DNA of 64,000 nucleotides from Phenylobacterium sp. (GCF_016124325.1 NZ_WGNY01000003.1:1-64000); one strand, 5' to 3'; counted from the first letter of the stretch, positions 35,744 through 48,088 are shown. Made by a program: numbers and translations. Notes: generated from the letters alone by a model not told the origin.

Positions 35744-35921
35744 CTTCCTCTCCCATGAAGTGGGAGAGGGGGACCGCTCGCTGCAAAGCGAGCGGTGGAG
35801 AGGGAAAGCCACATCCACCGATGCGGGAACGGCGACTTGATCCACTGAGCGTGAGGCTTGCCCTCTCCCCCATCGGCTCTTCGGCCGACGGTCCCCCTCT
35901 CCCGCCGGGCGGGAGAGGAAG
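35744..35921. repeat. pair of inverted intergenic repeats filling the RR-HK gap
   Basis: Copy 35744-35805 (cttcctctcccatgaagtgggagagggggacc-gctcgctgcaaagcgagc-ggtggagaggga) and inverted copy 35861-35920. Confidence 0.7.
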
Positions 35922-37322
35922 ATGAAGCTCCCGCGCATCTTCCGGACGACGCCGTTCCGGCTCACGCTGCTGTTCCTGGCGCTGTTCGCCAGCGCGGCCT
36001 CGGCTTTCCTCGCCTACATCTACGTGGCCACCGCCGGCGAGGCGACGCGGCGGACCGAGCGCGAGATCCGCCGCGAGATGCGCAGCATGGTCGACGTCTA
36101 CGACCGGGCCGGCCTCGACGCGGTGAACCAGTCGCTGATCGAGCGCGCGGCCAGCGAGAAGCCCTTCCTCTACCTGCTGCTCACCAAGGACGGCCGCCGC
36201 ATCTCCGGCACCATCGAGGAGAGCCCGGTCGACGACTTCACCGGCGCCCCGGCCTGGGCGACGTTCCAGGTGACCGACATCGACGCCCAGGGCCACGCGA
36301 TCAAGCATCCCGCGCGCGGCCTGCAGGAGCGGTTGCACAACGGCGAGATCCTGTTCGTCGGCGCCGACGCGGGCGAGGATGAGGCCTACGTCGGCAAGAT
36401 CGTGCGCGCGCTGCAGGCGGCCGGCCTGCTGGTGGTGGTGCTGGGCCTGGCCGGCGGCGTGCTGGTGAGCCGCAACGTCTCGCGCACCATGGTCGACCTG
36501 ATCAACGTGGTGGAGCGGGTGCGCAACGGCGAGACCGGGGTGCGCGCCCACGTCCGCGGCGCGCGCGATGAGTTCGACGAACTGGCCCAGGGCGTCAACG
36601 AGATGCTCGACCGGCTGGAGCGCTCGATGGCCGGGCACAAGCACGCCGGCGACGCCATCGCTCACGACCTGCGCTCGCCGCTCACCCGCCTGCGGGCGCG
36701 GCTGGAGGCGGCCTACATCGACGTGGAGGCGGGCAAGGGCAACCCGGAGGAGGCGCTGGCCCAGGCGCTGGAGGACACCGACGGGGTGCTCAAGACCTTC
36801 GGCGCGGTGCTCTCGATCGCCCGCCTGCAGGCCGCCGGCCAGGCGCCCGACCCGGTGCTGTTCGATCCCGCCGACCTCGCCGCCGACATGTCGGAGCTTT
36901 ACGAGCCGTTCTGCGAGGAGAAGGACATCGAGTTCTCCAGCGAGCTCACCAAGGGCCTCAGCGTGCGCGGCAACCGCGAGTTCCTGGCCCAGGCGGTGGC
37001 CAACATCCTGGACAACGCGGTGAAGTACACGCCGGCGGGCGGCGCCATCATGCTGCGGGTGCGCCGCCGGTCGTCCGGCGAGGTGGAGTTCTCGGTCACC
37101 GACACGGGCCCCGGCGTGCCGGACGAGGACCGCGAGCGGGTGATCCAGCGCTTCGTGCGCCTGGAGAACAGCCGCAACGAACCGGGCGCGGGCCTGGGCC
37201 TGTCGCTGGTGGCGGCGGTGGCCGAGGCGCACGGCGGACGCCTGGAGCTCTCGGAAGGCCCCGGCAAGGTCGGCGACATGGGCCCCGGGCTGCGCGTGGC
37301 GTTCATCCTGCCGAGGGCCTAG
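35922..37322 (+). CDS. sensor histidine kinase with HAMP
   Basis: Two TM segments, HAMP-like region, DAIAHDLRSPLTRLRARLEAA; ANILDNAVKYTPAGG; GLGLSLVAAV. Confidence 0.92.
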   Translation: MKLPRIFRTTPFRLTLLFLALFASAASAFLAYIYVATAGEATRRTEREIRREMRSMVDVYDRAGLDAVNQSLIERAASEKPFLYLLLTKDGRRISGTIEESPVDDFTGAPAWATFQVTDIDAQGHAIKHPARGLQERLHNGEILFVGADAGEDEAYVGKIVRALQAAGLLVVVLGLAGGVLVSRNVSRTMVDLINVVERVRNGETGVRAHVRGARDEFDELAQGVNEMLDRLERSMAGHKHAGDAIAHDLRSPLTRLRARLEAAYIDVEAGKGNPEEALAQALEDTDGVLKTFGAVLSIARLQAAGQAPDPVLFDPADLAADMSELYEPFCEEKDIEFSSELTKGLSVRGNREFLAQAVANILDNAVKYTPAGGAIMLRVRRRSSGEVEFSVTDTGPGVPDEDRERVIQRFVRLENSRNEPGAGLGLSLVAAVAEAHGGRLELSEGPGKVGDMGPGLRVAFILPRA

Positions 37323-37331
37323 TCTGGCGCC

Positions 37332-40205
37332 ATGACGCTCGGCGAGGCGCTCAAACCCTGCGGGCCGGTGATCGACGCCAAGGCCGCCGAGCGCCTGCGC
37401 AAGGCGCTGGACCTGACCCTGCCCGAGCCCGTGTGGGCGGCCCTGGCGCCGGTGTTCGCCGCCTCGCCCTATCTCGCGAGCCTGGCGCGGCGGGCGCCGG
37501 CGCGGCTGGCCGAGCTGCTGGCGGACGATCCCGACGCGCGGCTCGACGCGGTGCTGGCCCGCACGGCCGCGGCCGCGGGCCTGGGCGTGGAGGCCGCGAC
37601 CGTCGAGCTGCGCCGGCTGAAGCAGGAGCTGCACCTGCTCACCGCGCTCGCCGACCTCGGCGGGGTCTGGGACCTGGACCGCACGACCGGCGCGCTCACC
37701 CGCTTCGCCGACGCCGCCGTGGCCGCGTCGCTGGCCGTGGCGGCGCGGGCCGAACTGGAGGCCGGGCGGATGACGCGGCTGGGCGAGGGCGCGGCGGGCC
37801 CGGTCCCGGGCTGGTTCTGCGTGGCCATGGGCAAGCAGGGCGCGTTCGAGCTGAACTACTCCAGCGACATCGACGTCTCGGTCTTCTTCGAGCCCGAGCC
37901 GCTGGAGGCCGTCCTGGCGGACGGCGTGGAGCCCCTGGCGTTCGCGGTGCAGCTGACCCAGCGGGTGTCGGAGCTGATGCAGGCGCGGACCGCCGACGGC
38001 TACGTCTTCCGCATGGACCTGCGCCTGCGGCCGGACCCGTCCTCGACGCCGCCCGCCGTGCCGGTGCCCGCGGCGCTGGAGTACTACGAGACCGTCGGCC
38101 AGAACTGGGAGCGGGCGGCCTTCATCAAGGCCCGCGCCTGCGCCGGCGACCTCGCCGCCGCCAACGCCTTCCTGGAGGAGCTGCAGCCCTACATCTGGCG
38201 CAAGAACCTCGACTTCGCCGCCATCGCCGACATCCACTCGATCAAGCGCCAGATCCACGCCTTCAAGGTGGACGAGCGCGTCGCGGCCAAGGGCGTGGAC
38301 CTGAAGCTGGGGCGGGGCGGCATCCGCGAGATCGAGTTCTACGTCCAGACCCAGCAGCTCATCCTGGGGGGCCGCCACGCCGAGCTGCGCAGCTCGCGCA
38401 CCCTCGACGCCTTGGAGGCCCTCGCCGCGGCCGGCCACGTGGGGCGCGAGGCGGCCGAGGAGATGGCGGCGTCCTACCGGTTCCTGCGCGGGGTCGAGCA
38501 CCGGGTGCAGATGCTGGCCGACGAACAGACCCACAAGCTGCCCGAGGCCGACGCCGACCGGCGGCGGGTGGCGGCGCTTTCGGGCTTCGCGCAGCTGCGC
38601 AGCTTCGATGCGGCCATCACCCGGACGCTGAAGGCGGTGAACGCGCGCTACGGCGAGCTGTTCGCCGAGGAGGAGCCGCTGTCGTCGCGGTTCGGCAGCC
38701 TGGTGTTCACCGGCGTCGACGACGACCCCGAGACCCTGGCCACCCTGGCGCGCATGGGCTTCGACAATCCGGCCCGGGTCTCCCAGACGATCCGCGCCTG
38801 GCACCACGGCCGGGTGGCGGCCACCCGCACCGAGCGGGGCCGCGAGCTGTTCACCCGGCTGGCGCCGCAGCTGCTGGAGGCCGCGCGGGCGACCGGCGCG
38901 CCCAACGCAGCCTTCAACCGCTTCTGCGACTTCTTCGGCGGCCTCACCACCGGGGTGCAGCTGCAGTCGCTGTTCCTGGCCCAGCCCAAGCTGTTCGAGC
39001 TGGTGGTGCAGGTGCTGGCCTTCGCGCCGCGGCTGGCCTCGACGCTGGCCCGGCGCCCCGCGGCGATCGACGCCATGATCGACCCGGACTTCTTCGCCGA
39101 GATCGACATCGCCCGCGAGCGCGCCGACATGGCCCGGGCGGTGGCGCGGGCCGAGGGCTTCGAGGGCGCGATGGACGCCGCGCGCCGCATCCATCGCGAG
39201 CAGGCGTTCCGGGTGGGCGTGCAGGTGATGAGCGGCGCGGCCACGGCCGAGATCGCCGGCAAGGCCTTCGCCGACCTGGCCGACGTCTGCATGGAGGCCC
39301 TGGCGCCCGCCGCGCTCGCCGAGGCCGAGCGGCTGGGCGGCGCCTTCCCCGGCGAGGTGGCGGTGGTGGCCCTGGGCAAGTGCGGCTCGCGCGAGATGAG
39401 CGCGACTTCCGACCTCGACCTGATGACGCTGTACCGGGCGCACGACCCGGCGGCGACGTCGGAGACCAGGGGCTGGGACGCCTCGACGTTCTACGGCCGT
39501 TTCACGCAGCGGCTGATCGCGGCCCTGTCCTCGCCCACCGCGGAGGGCCAGCTGTACGAGGTGGACATGCAGCTGCGCCCCTCGGGCACCAAGGGGCCGG
39601 TGGCGGTGAGCTTCGCCGCCTTCGGCGACTACTACCTGGGCGAGGCCGAGACGTGGGAGCTGCTGGCCCTGACCCGGGCGCGGGTGGCCTGGGCCACTTC
39701 GGAAGCCTTCGCGCGCGACGCGGCCGCGGCGATCGAGGCCGCGCTGCGCCGGCCGCGCGACCGGACGCGCACGGCCCACGATGTGCGCGAGATGCGGGCG
39801 CTGATGGAGCGCGAGCGCCCGCCGCACGGCGACTGGGACCTGAAGCTGGGGCCCGGCGGCCTGGTCGACATCGAGTTCGCCGCCCAGTTCCTGCAGCTCG
39901 CGCACGCCGCCGAGGGCGGGCCGCTGCTCCCGAACACGGCGCGGGCGCTGTCCGCGCTGGGCGCGGCGGGGCTCGCGCCGGCCCCGGCGCTGAACGCCTT
40001 GGAGGACGCCTGGCGGCTGCAGCAGGACCTGACCCAGCTGCTCAAGGTGGCGCTGGACGACGATCCTGACCCGGCGGCCGAGCCGCGCGCGTTCCAGGCG
40101 CTGCTGGCGCGGGCCGGCGGGGCGCGCACGTTCAAGGCCCTGGTGAAGCGGCTGGCCGCGGCGCAGGCGGCGGCGCGGGCGGCCTACCTGGAGGTGGTGA
40201 CCTAG
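37332..40205 (+). CDS. glnE: bifunctional [glutamine synthetase] adenylyltransferase/deadenylylase
   Basis: 957 aa with duplicated nucleotidyltransferase motifs: VAMGKQGAFELNYSSDIDVSVFF and VALGKCGSREMSATSDLDLMTLY. Confidence 0.95.
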   Translation: MTLGEALKPCGPVIDAKAAERLRKALDLTLPEPVWAALAPVFAASPYLASLARRAPARLAELLADDPDARLDAVLARTAAAAGLGVEAATVELRRLKQELHLLTALADLGGVWDLDRTTGALTRFADAAVAASLAVAARAELEAGRMTRLGEGAAGPVPGWFCVAMGKQGAFELNYSSDIDVSVFFEPEPLEAVLADGVEPLAFAVQLTQRVSELMQARTADGYVFRMDLRLRPDPSSTPPAVPVPAALEYYETVGQNWERAAFIKARACAGDLAAANAFLEELQPYIWRKNLDFAAIADIHSIKRQIHAFKVDERVAAKGVDLKLGRGGIREIEFYVQTQQLILGGRHAELRSSRTLDALEALAAAGHVGREAAEEMAASYRFLRGVEHRVQMLADEQTHKLPEADADRRRVAALSGFAQLRSFDAAITRTLKAVNARYGELFAEEEPLSSRFGSLVFTGVDDDPETLATLARMGFDNPARVSQTIRAWHHGRVAATRTERGRELFTRLAPQLLEAARATGAPNAAFNRFCDFFGGLTTGVQLQSLFLAQPKLFELVVQVLAFAPRLASTLARRPAAIDAMIDPDFFAEIDIARERADMARAVARAEGFEGAMDAARRIHREQAFRVGVQVMSGAATAEIAGKAFADLADVCMEALAPAALAEAERLGGAFPGEVAVVALGKCGSREMSATSDLDLMTLYRAHDPAATSETRGWDASTFYGRFTQRLIAALSSPTAEGQLYEVDMQLRPSGTKGPVAVSFAAFGDYYLGEAETWELLALTRARVAWATSEAFARDAAAAIEAALRRPRDRTRTAHDVREMRALMERERPPHGDWDLKLGPGGLVDIEFAAQFLQLAHAAEGGPLLPNTARALSALGAAGLAPAPALNALEDAWRLQQDLTQLLKVALDDDPDPAAEPRAFQALLARAGGARTFKALVKRLAAAQAAARAAYLEVVT

Positions 40206-40274
40206 ACCTTTGCGACGGAATCCCGGCCGGGCCGCGTGCAAGGCTTTGGGGGAGCAGACAAGTCCCGAGGATCC

Positions 40275-40724
40275 ATGAAACGCATTCTTCTCGCCGCCGC
40301 TGTCGCCGCCCTCGCCACAGCCGCGCACGCGCAACCCGGACCGGGCGGCGGCCCGCCCGATTTCGACGCCGATCACGACGGCAAGGTCACTCTGGCCGAG
40401 TTCAAGGCCGGCGAGGCCCAGCGGCAGACCCGCATGTTCGCCCGCATGGACGCGAACAACGACGGCAAGATCACCCAGGACGAGGTGGACGCCATGGCCA
40501 AGCGGGCAGAGGCCGCCGGTCGTGGCCCGCGCCCCGGCGGCGGCCCGGGCGGCATGCTGATGCGGCTCGACGCGAACCACGACGGCGCGGTGACCAAGGC
40601 CGAGATGGCGGCCGGCGCCGAGCGCCGGTTCAAGATGGCCGACACCAACGGAGACGGCTGGCTCTCGAAGGGCGAGCTGCTCATGATGCGGCAGAAGATG
40701 CGTGGCGGTCCGGCTCCTCAATAG
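40275..40724 (+). CDS. EF-hand domain-containing exported protein
   Basis: Signal peptide; four D-x-D/N-x-D/N-G loops (DADHDGKVTLAEF, DANNDGKITQDEV, DANHDGAVTKAEM, DTNGDGWLSKGEL). Confidence 0.9.
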   Translation: MKRILLAAAVAALATAAHAQPGPGGGPPDFDADHDGKVTLAEFKAGEAQRQTRMFARMDANNDGKITQDEVDAMAKRAEAAGRGPRPGGGPGGMLMRLDANHDGAVTKAEMAAGAERRFKMADTNGDGWLSKGELLMMRQKMRGGPAPQ

Positions 40725-40756
40725 GGCCGGCGCGCCGCCGCGCGGGAAGGCCAGGA

Positions 40757-41302
40757 TTGAGCGATCCGGACGAGGCGCTCCTCCGGGAGGTGGCGCGCGG
40801 CGACTCCGTCGCCGCGCGCGCCCTGGTGGCCCGCAAGCTGCCACGGCTGCTTTCGCTCGCCGGGCGGATGCTGGGCGACCCGGCGGAGGCCGAGGACGTG
40901 GCGCAGGAGGCCTTCCTGCGGGTGTGGAAGCAGGCGCCGCGGTGGCGGGCCGACGGCGGGGCGCGGTTCGACACCTGGCTGCACCGTGTGGCGCTCAACC
41001 TCTGCTACGATCGCCTGCGTCGCCGCCGCGAACTGGCGACGGCCGATCCGCCCGAACGGCCCGACGAGGGCCCGGCGCCCGATCGCGGGCTGGAGGCGCA
41101 GGATGTCGGCCGGCGCGTGGCCGCGGCGCTGCAGGGCCTGCCCGACCGGCAGCGCGAGGCGATCGTGCTCTGCCACTACCAGGAGCTGGGCAACATCGAG
41201 GCCGCCGCCGTGATGGGCGTCAGCGTCGAGGCCCTGGAAGGCCTGCTGGGCCGCGGCCGTCGTGCGTTGAGGGCCGCGCTCACCGATCTCAGGGAGGCAT
41301 GA
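40757..41302 (+). CDS. RNA polymerase ECF sigma factor
   Basis: TTG start; GDPAEAEDVAQEAFLRVWKQAPRW; DTWLHRVALNLCYDRLRRRR; LPDRQREAIVLCHYQELGNIEAAAVMGVSVEALEGLLGRGRRALR. Confidence 0.92.
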   Translation: MSDPDEALLREVARGDSVAARALVARKLPRLLSLAGRMLGDPAEAEDVAQEAFLRVWKQAPRWRADGGARFDTWLHRVALNLCYDRLRRRRELATADPPERPDEGPAPDRGLEAQDVGRRVAAALQGLPDRQREAIVLCHYQELGNIEAAAVMGVSVEALEGLLGRGRRALRAALTDLREA

Positions 41303-41309
41303 GGGAGAC

Positions 41310-41726
41310 ATGACCCCGGAGCGTTTCGAAACCCTGGCCGAGGCGTTCGGCGGCGACGTCGCCCGCTGGCCGCCGGCCGAGCGTGACGCCGCGGCCGAGT
41401 TGATGACGGCCCGGCCCGAGTGGGCGCAGGGCGTGCTGGCCCTGGCGCGCGGGCTGGACGCGGCGCTGGACGCCGCGCCGCCGCCACGCGCCGACGCCGC
41501 CCTGGCCGGGCGCATCCTGGCCACCGCGCCGCGGCCAAGACGCCGATGGACCGGCTGGCTGGTTCCGGCCGGGATGGGCGCGGGACTCGCCGCGGCCTGC
41601 GCGGCCGGCCTGCTGGCGGGCGCCCAGTTCTCGGCCCGGCCGGCCGGCGGCGAGAGCGATGCGATCGTGGCGACCATCGCCGGCGACGACGTGGCGATCG
41701 CCTATGCCCTGGGCGAGGGCGCATGA
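41310..41726 (+). CDS. putative single-TM anti-sigma-like protein
   Basis: N-terminal cytosolic region + one TM segment (GWLVPAGMGAGLAAACAAGLLAGAQF), directly after the ECF gene. Confidence 0.6.
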   Translation: MTPERFETLAEAFGGDVARWPPAERDAAAELMTARPEWAQGVLALARGLDAALDAAPPPRADAALAGRILATAPRPRRRWTGWLVPAGMGAGLAAACAAGLLAGAQFSARPAGGESDAIVATIAGDDVAIAYALGEGA

Positions 41727-42180
41727 GTCGCCCGATCCTCCTGACCGTGCTGTTCGTGTCGCTGGCGCTCAACGTCTTCGTGGCCGGCGCCTTCGTGGGC
41801 GCGAAGCTGAACCGCGGACCGCCGGACGGGGGCGGCCAGGAGCTGCGGCCCCGCAATCCGGTGGCCGCCGCGGTCGCGGTCCTGCCCCCCGACGACCAGG
41901 CCGCGTGGCGCGCGCAGATGCCGGAATTCGCCCAGACGTACGGCCCCAAGGTGCGCCAGGCGCGCCGGCTGATGCGCCAGACCATGCTGGGCTTCGGCGA
42001 CGAGCCGTTCGACGCCGACGCGGCCGTGGCCAACCTGCGCAAGGCCCGGGACCTGGAAGCCGAGAGCCGCACGGAGATGGACCGCCGGATCGTGACCTTC
42101 GCCGCCGGCCTGCCTCGGCCCGAGCGGCGGCGGTTCGGCGAGGCGCTGGCCCGCCCCGCCGGGCCGAAGCACGGAAAGGC

Positions 42181-42202
<22 letters not shown>
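41723..42202 (+). CDS. periplasmic heavy-metal sensor-like protein (CnrX/ZraP-like)
   Basis: N-terminal TM ILLTVLFVSLALNVFVAGAFVGA; helical RQARRLMRQTMLGFGDEPFDADAAVANLRKARDLEAESRTEMDRRIVTFAAGL; ATGA overlap. Confidence 0.75.
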
Positions 42203-44031
<1,829 letters not shown>

Positions 44032-44127
44032 GGCCGCCGCTCCCTTGACTCCCCAGTGCTCCGTATATCCGGACCGGCGAAGTCTAATCCGATCCGGGGC
44101 CCACGGTCATCGTGGGTTAACGTCGCA

Positions 44128-46743
44128 TCAAGCGAGGGCCCGAGTCGCCAATTCGTAAACGTTGCGCGAGAGGCCCTCGACCGCGACAATCCGTTCCAGT
44201 TCCGCCTTCATCAGCGCGCCCAGTTCGGGCTTGAGCCGCTTCCAGCCGCCGAGCGGATCGACCAGGCGCGCCGCGGTCATGGGATTGAAGCGGTCGACCG
44301 CGATGATCTGGTCGGCCAGGAACCGGTAGCCCGCGCCGCTGGGATCGTGGAAGCGGGACGGGTTGAAGTTGGCGAAGGTGGAGACGAGCGCGCGCAGGCG
44401 GTTCGGGTTCTGGGCGTCGAATGCCGGGTGCGCGGTGAGCGCCAGGATGCGGCCCAGGGCCTCCTCGCCCGGATCGCGGGCCTGCAGCGCGAACCACTTG
44501 TCGATCACCAGCGGCTCGTCCTTCCAGCGGTCGAAGAAGTCGTCCAGCGCCTCCTCGTAGAGCGAACCGCCGATCAGCATCAGGGCGTTGAGGCCGCCGA
44601 TGGCGTCGGTCATGTTGGCGGCCGCCTGATAGTGGCCGAAGGCGATGTCGGCCGTCTCGTGGCGCGGGTTGGCCGCCATCAGGTCGAGGGCGGCGTTGCG
44701 CAGGGCGCGGCGGCCGGCGCCGGCGGCGTCGGGCGAGAATTCGCCGAGGTCCTGCAGGCCGGTGTGCAGGTGGCGCAGCTCGCCGTTGAGGTGGAGGGCC
44801 AGCCGCTCGCGCAGCTTCTCGCGCGCGTCGTGGATCGCGGCGGGATCGACCGGGCTGCGCAGCAGGGCGAGGTCGGTCTCGGCCGGCAGGGCCAGCAGCA
44901 GCGCCTTGAACGCCGGATCGGACGCCTGGTCGACCAGGGCGCGGCCGACGGCGTCGGCGTAGCGCTCCTCGCCCACCTCGTTGGGCCGCCCGCCGGCGCG
45001 CGAGAGGATGAGGTCGGCGGCCAGCTCCTGGCCCGCCTCCCAGCGGTTGAAGAGGTCGGGGTCGGCCGAAAGCTGGAGGTAGCGGTCCTTGGCCGGGGCG
45101 TCCGACTTCAGCACCACCGGCGCGGAGAAGCCGCGCAGGGCGGAGACCACCGGCGGGGCGTCGACGCCCGTGAGCGTCACGGTGGTCTCGTCGCCGTCCA
45201 GGACGATCACCGTCTCGTCCACCGCCTGGCCGTCGCGCTCGAAGGCCAGGGTGCGGCCCTCGGGGTCCAGCAGGCCGACGGTGACGGGGATCGGCAGCGG
45301 GCGCTTGGTCTCCTGGCCCGTGGTCGGCGGATTGGCCTGGGTGAAGGTAAGCTCCAGGGCCTGGCGGTCCTCGTCGTAGCGGCCGGTCATCGACACCCGC
45401 GGCGTGCCCGCCTGTTCGTACCAGGCGAAGAAGTCGGTGAGGTCCTTGCCCGAGGCCTCGGCGAAGCACTGGATGAAGGCCTCCACCGTGGTGGCGTGGC
45501 CGTCCCAGCGCTCGAAGTAGAGGTCCATGCCCTTCCGGAACGCCTCGGCCCCGATCAGGGTCTTCAGCATGCCGATGACCTCGGAGCCCTTCTCGTAGAT
45601 CGTCGCCGTGTAGAAGTTCTCGATCTTCATGTAGCTGGACGGGCGCACGGCGTGGGCCAGGGGGCCCTGGTCCTCCGAGAACTGCCGCATCCGCAGCACC
45701 TTCACGGCCTTGATGCGGGCGACCGCGTGGCCGCGCATGTCGGCGCAGAAGCCCTGCTCGCGGAAGACGGTCAGGCCTTCCTTGAGGCACAGCTGGAACC
45801 AGTCGCGGCAGGTGATCCGGTTGCCGGTCCAGTTGTGGAAGTACTCGTGCGCCACGACCGCCTCGATGCGCTCGTAGTCGAGGTCGGTGGCGGTGGCCGG
45901 GTCGGCCAGCAGCAGCGAGGAGTTGAAGACGTTGAGGCCCTTGTTCTCCATGGCCCCGAAGTTGAAGTCGCGCACCGCCACGATCATGAACAGGTCGAGG
46001 TCGTACTCGCGGCCGTAGGTCTCCTCGTCCCACTTCATCGAGCGCTTGAGCGCGTCCATGGCGTAGGCCGCGCGCGGCGCCATGCCGGGATCGACGTAGA
46101 TGCGCAGGTCGACCGTGCGCCCGCTCATGGTGACGAGCTTGTCCTCCAGCACGTCCAGCTCGCCGGCCACCAGGGCGAAGAGGTAGCAGGGCTTGGGGAA
46201 GGGGTCGTTCCAGACGGCGTAGTGGCGGCCGCCGTCGAGGGCGCCGCTCTCCATCAGGTTGCCGTTGGCCAGCAGGCGGTGGAACGCCTTGTCGGCCTCG
46301 ATCCGCACGGTGAAGCGCGACAGCACGTCGGGCCGGTCGGGCCAGAAGGTGATCTTGCGGAAGCCCTCAGACTCGCACTGGGTGCAGAAGCGCCCGCCCG
46401 ACATGTAGAGGCCTTCGAGGGCCTTGTTGTTCTTCGGGTCGATCTCGACCTCGGTCTCCAGGGTGAAGGCGTCGGGGACGTCGGGGATGGTGAGGAACTC
46501 GGCGTCGATGGTGTGCTCGGCCTCGGCCAGCTCGCGGCCGTCGACGGCGACGCTGACGGGCTTCAGCCGCTCGCCGTTGAACTTCAGCGGGTCCTTGTGG
46601 TCGCCGTTGCGGCGCACGGCGAGGCGGGCCTTCACCCGCGTGGCGCTGGGCTCCAGCTCGAAGGTCAGGTGGACCTCGTCGACCAGGAAGGCGGGCGGGC
46701 GGTACTCGGAGAGCCGGATGGGCTGGGGCGTTTCGGTGCGCAT
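44128..46743 (-). CDS. pepN: aminopeptidase N (M1 family)
   Basis: FNFGAMENKGLNVFN; VVAHEYFHNWTGNRITCRDWFQLCLKEGLTVFREQGF; 871 aa. Confidence 0.96.
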   Translation of the reverse strand: MRTETPQPIRLSEYRPPAFLVDEVHLTFELEPSATRVKARLAVRRNGDHKDPLKFNGERLKPVSVAVDGRELAEAEHTIDAEFLTIPDVPDAFTLETEVEIDPKNNKALEGLYMSGGRFCTQCESEGFRKITFWPDRPDVLSRFTVRIEADKAFHRLLANGNLMESGALDGGRHYAVWNDPFPKPCYLFALVAGELDVLEDKLVTMSGRTVDLRIYVDPGMAPRAAYAMDALKRSMKWDEETYGREYDLDLFMIVAVRDFNFGAMENKGLNVFNSSLLLADPATATDLDYERIEAVVAHEYFHNWTGNRITCRDWFQLCLKEGLTVFREQGFCADMRGHAVARIKAVKVLRMRQFSEDQGPLAHAVRPSSYMKIENFYTATIYEKGSEVIGMLKTLIGAEAFRKGMDLYFERWDGHATTVEAFIQCFAEASGKDLTDFFAWYEQAGTPRVSMTGRYDEDRQALELTFTQANPPTTGQETKRPLPIPVTVGLLDPEGRTLAFERDGQAVDETVIVLDGDETTVTLTGVDAPPVVSALRGFSAPVVLKSDAPAKDRYLQLSADPDLFNRWEAGQELAADLILSRAGGRPNEVGEERYADAVGRALVDQASDPAFKALLLALPAETDLALLRSPVDPAAIHDAREKLRERLALHLNGELRHLHTGLQDLGEFSPDAAGAGRRALRNAALDLMAANPRHETADIAFGHYQAAANMTDAIGGLNALMLIGGSLYEEALDDFFDRWKDEPLVIDKWFALQARDPGEEALGRILALTAHPAFDAQNPNRLRALVSTFANFNPSRFHDPSGAGYRFLADQIIAVDRFNPMTAARLVDPLGGWKRLKPELGALMKAELERIVAVEGLSRNVYELATRALA

Positions 46744-46847
46744 GCCGCCATCTAGGCTCGTGGATGGGGCGGCGCCAAGGCGAGGCGCGCGCCTTCCGCC
46801 ACGTCGGGCTTTCCTTCCGTGGCGTCCGGGCGCGATGGTGGCGGCCT

Positions 46848-46867
46848 GAGCACGTTTCCACGTGCTC
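46848..46867. terminator. hairpin GAGCACGT-TTCC-ACGTGCTC
   Basis: Perfect 8-bp stem, tetraloop, between pepN and the acyl-CoA dehydrogenase gene; function uncertain. Confidence 0.4.
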
Positions 46868-46972
46868 GCTCTTTAGGCTTGGAGGCCTTCTCGTCCGCCC
46901 CCGTTGCTTCATCGTGAGCGGGAAGGCCTCCTGAGGAAACGCCAGACCGGGCCAACCGGCGGATGGGACGCG

Positions 46973-48088
46973 ATGAATTTCGACTATTCCGACGACCAGA
47001 AGTTCCTGAAGGACGAGGCGCGCAAGTTCCTCGAGGCCAACTGCTCGACCGCCAAGGTCCGCAAGGTGCTCGACGACGACGCCAAGGCCTATGACGAGGC
47101 GCTCTGGGCGGCTGTCGCCGCGCAAGGGTGGCTTGGAGCGGCGATCCCCGAGGAATACGGCGGGCTGGGCCTGGGCCACATCGAGCTCTGCGCCATCGCC
47201 GAGGAGCTGGGCCGGGTGGTGGCCCCGATCCCGTTCGCCTCGACGGTCTACGTGCTCGCCGAGGCGGTGATGCTGGCGGGGACCGAGGCGCAGAAGAAGG
47301 CCCTGCTGCCCAAGATCGCCGCGGGCGAAGTGATCGGTTGTCTTGCGACCTCGGAAGGGCCGGGCGTGACGACGGCGGGCAACCTCCAGGCCAGCGTCTC
47401 GGGCGGCAAGCTGTCGGGGACCAAGCTGCCGGTGACCGACGGCGACATCGCCACCCACGCCGTCGTGCTGGCCAAGGAAGGCGGCCAGCCGGGCCTGTTC
47501 CTGGCGGACCTTTCGGCCGGCGTCACGCGCGAGCCCCTGGCCACGCTGGATCCCACCCGCGACGCGGCGAAGCTGGTCTTCGACGGCGCGCCGGCCGAGC
47601 GGCTGGGTGGGGCGGGCGAGGGCTTCGCGCTGCTGGAGCAGGTGCTGGACCGCGCCGCGGTGCTGATGGCGTTCGAGCAGACCGGCGGCGCCGACCGCTG
47701 CCTGGAGATGGCCAAGGCCTATGCGCTGGAGCGCTACGCGTTCGGGCGCGTGATCGCCAGCTACCAGGCCATCAAGCACAAGCTGGCCGACATCTACGTG
47801 AAGAACGAACTGGCCCGGTCCAACGCCTACTACGGCGCCTGGGCGCTCAACACGGGCGCGCCGGAACTGCCGGTGGCCGCGAGCGCGGCGCGGATCGCGG
47901 CCAGCGAGGCCTTCTGGTTCGCGGCCAAGGAGAACATCCAGACCCACGGCGGGATCGGCTTCACCTGGGAGGTGGACGCCCACCTCTACTACCGCCGCTC
48001 GCGGCAGCTGGCCCTGGTGGCCGGCGCGCCCCGGGTCTGGAAGGAACGGCTAGTGAGCCAGCTCGAACGCAGGAACATCGCCGCCTAG
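46973..48088 (+). CDS. acyl-CoA dehydrogenase family protein
   Basis: IPEEYGGLGLGHIELCAIAEELGR; RYAFGRVIASYQAIKHKLADIYV; QTHGGIGFTWEVDAHLYYRR. Confidence 0.93.
   Translation: MNFDYSDDQKFLKDEARKFLEANCSTAKVRKVLDDDAKAYDEALWAAVAAQGWLGAAIPEEYGGLGLGHIELCAIAEELGRVVAPIPFASTVYVLAEAVMLAGTEAQKKALLPKIAAGEVIGCLATSEGPGVTTAGNLQASVSGGKLSGTKLPVTDGDIATHAVVLAKEGGQPGLFLADLSAGVTREPLATLDPTRDAAKLVFDGAPAERLGGAGEGFALLEQVLDRAAVLMAFEQTGGADRCLEMAKAYALERYAFGRVIASYQAIKHKLADIYVKNELARSNAYYGAWALNTGAPELPVAASAARIAASEAFWFAAKENIQTHGGIGFTWEVDAHLYYRRSRQLALVAGAPRVWKERLVSQLERRNIAA

Noticed and set aside
35640-40844. 1734-aa minus-strand ORF in the track
   Set aside because: Antisense shadow of glnE, the kinase and flanking genes; low-complexity His/Arg/Gly-rich translation typical of high-GC reverse frames.
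44100-44116. CCCACGgtcatCGTGGG hairpin between the PleC-like kinase and pepN genes
   Set aside because: Short stem without a U-tract; insufficient to call a terminator or operator.
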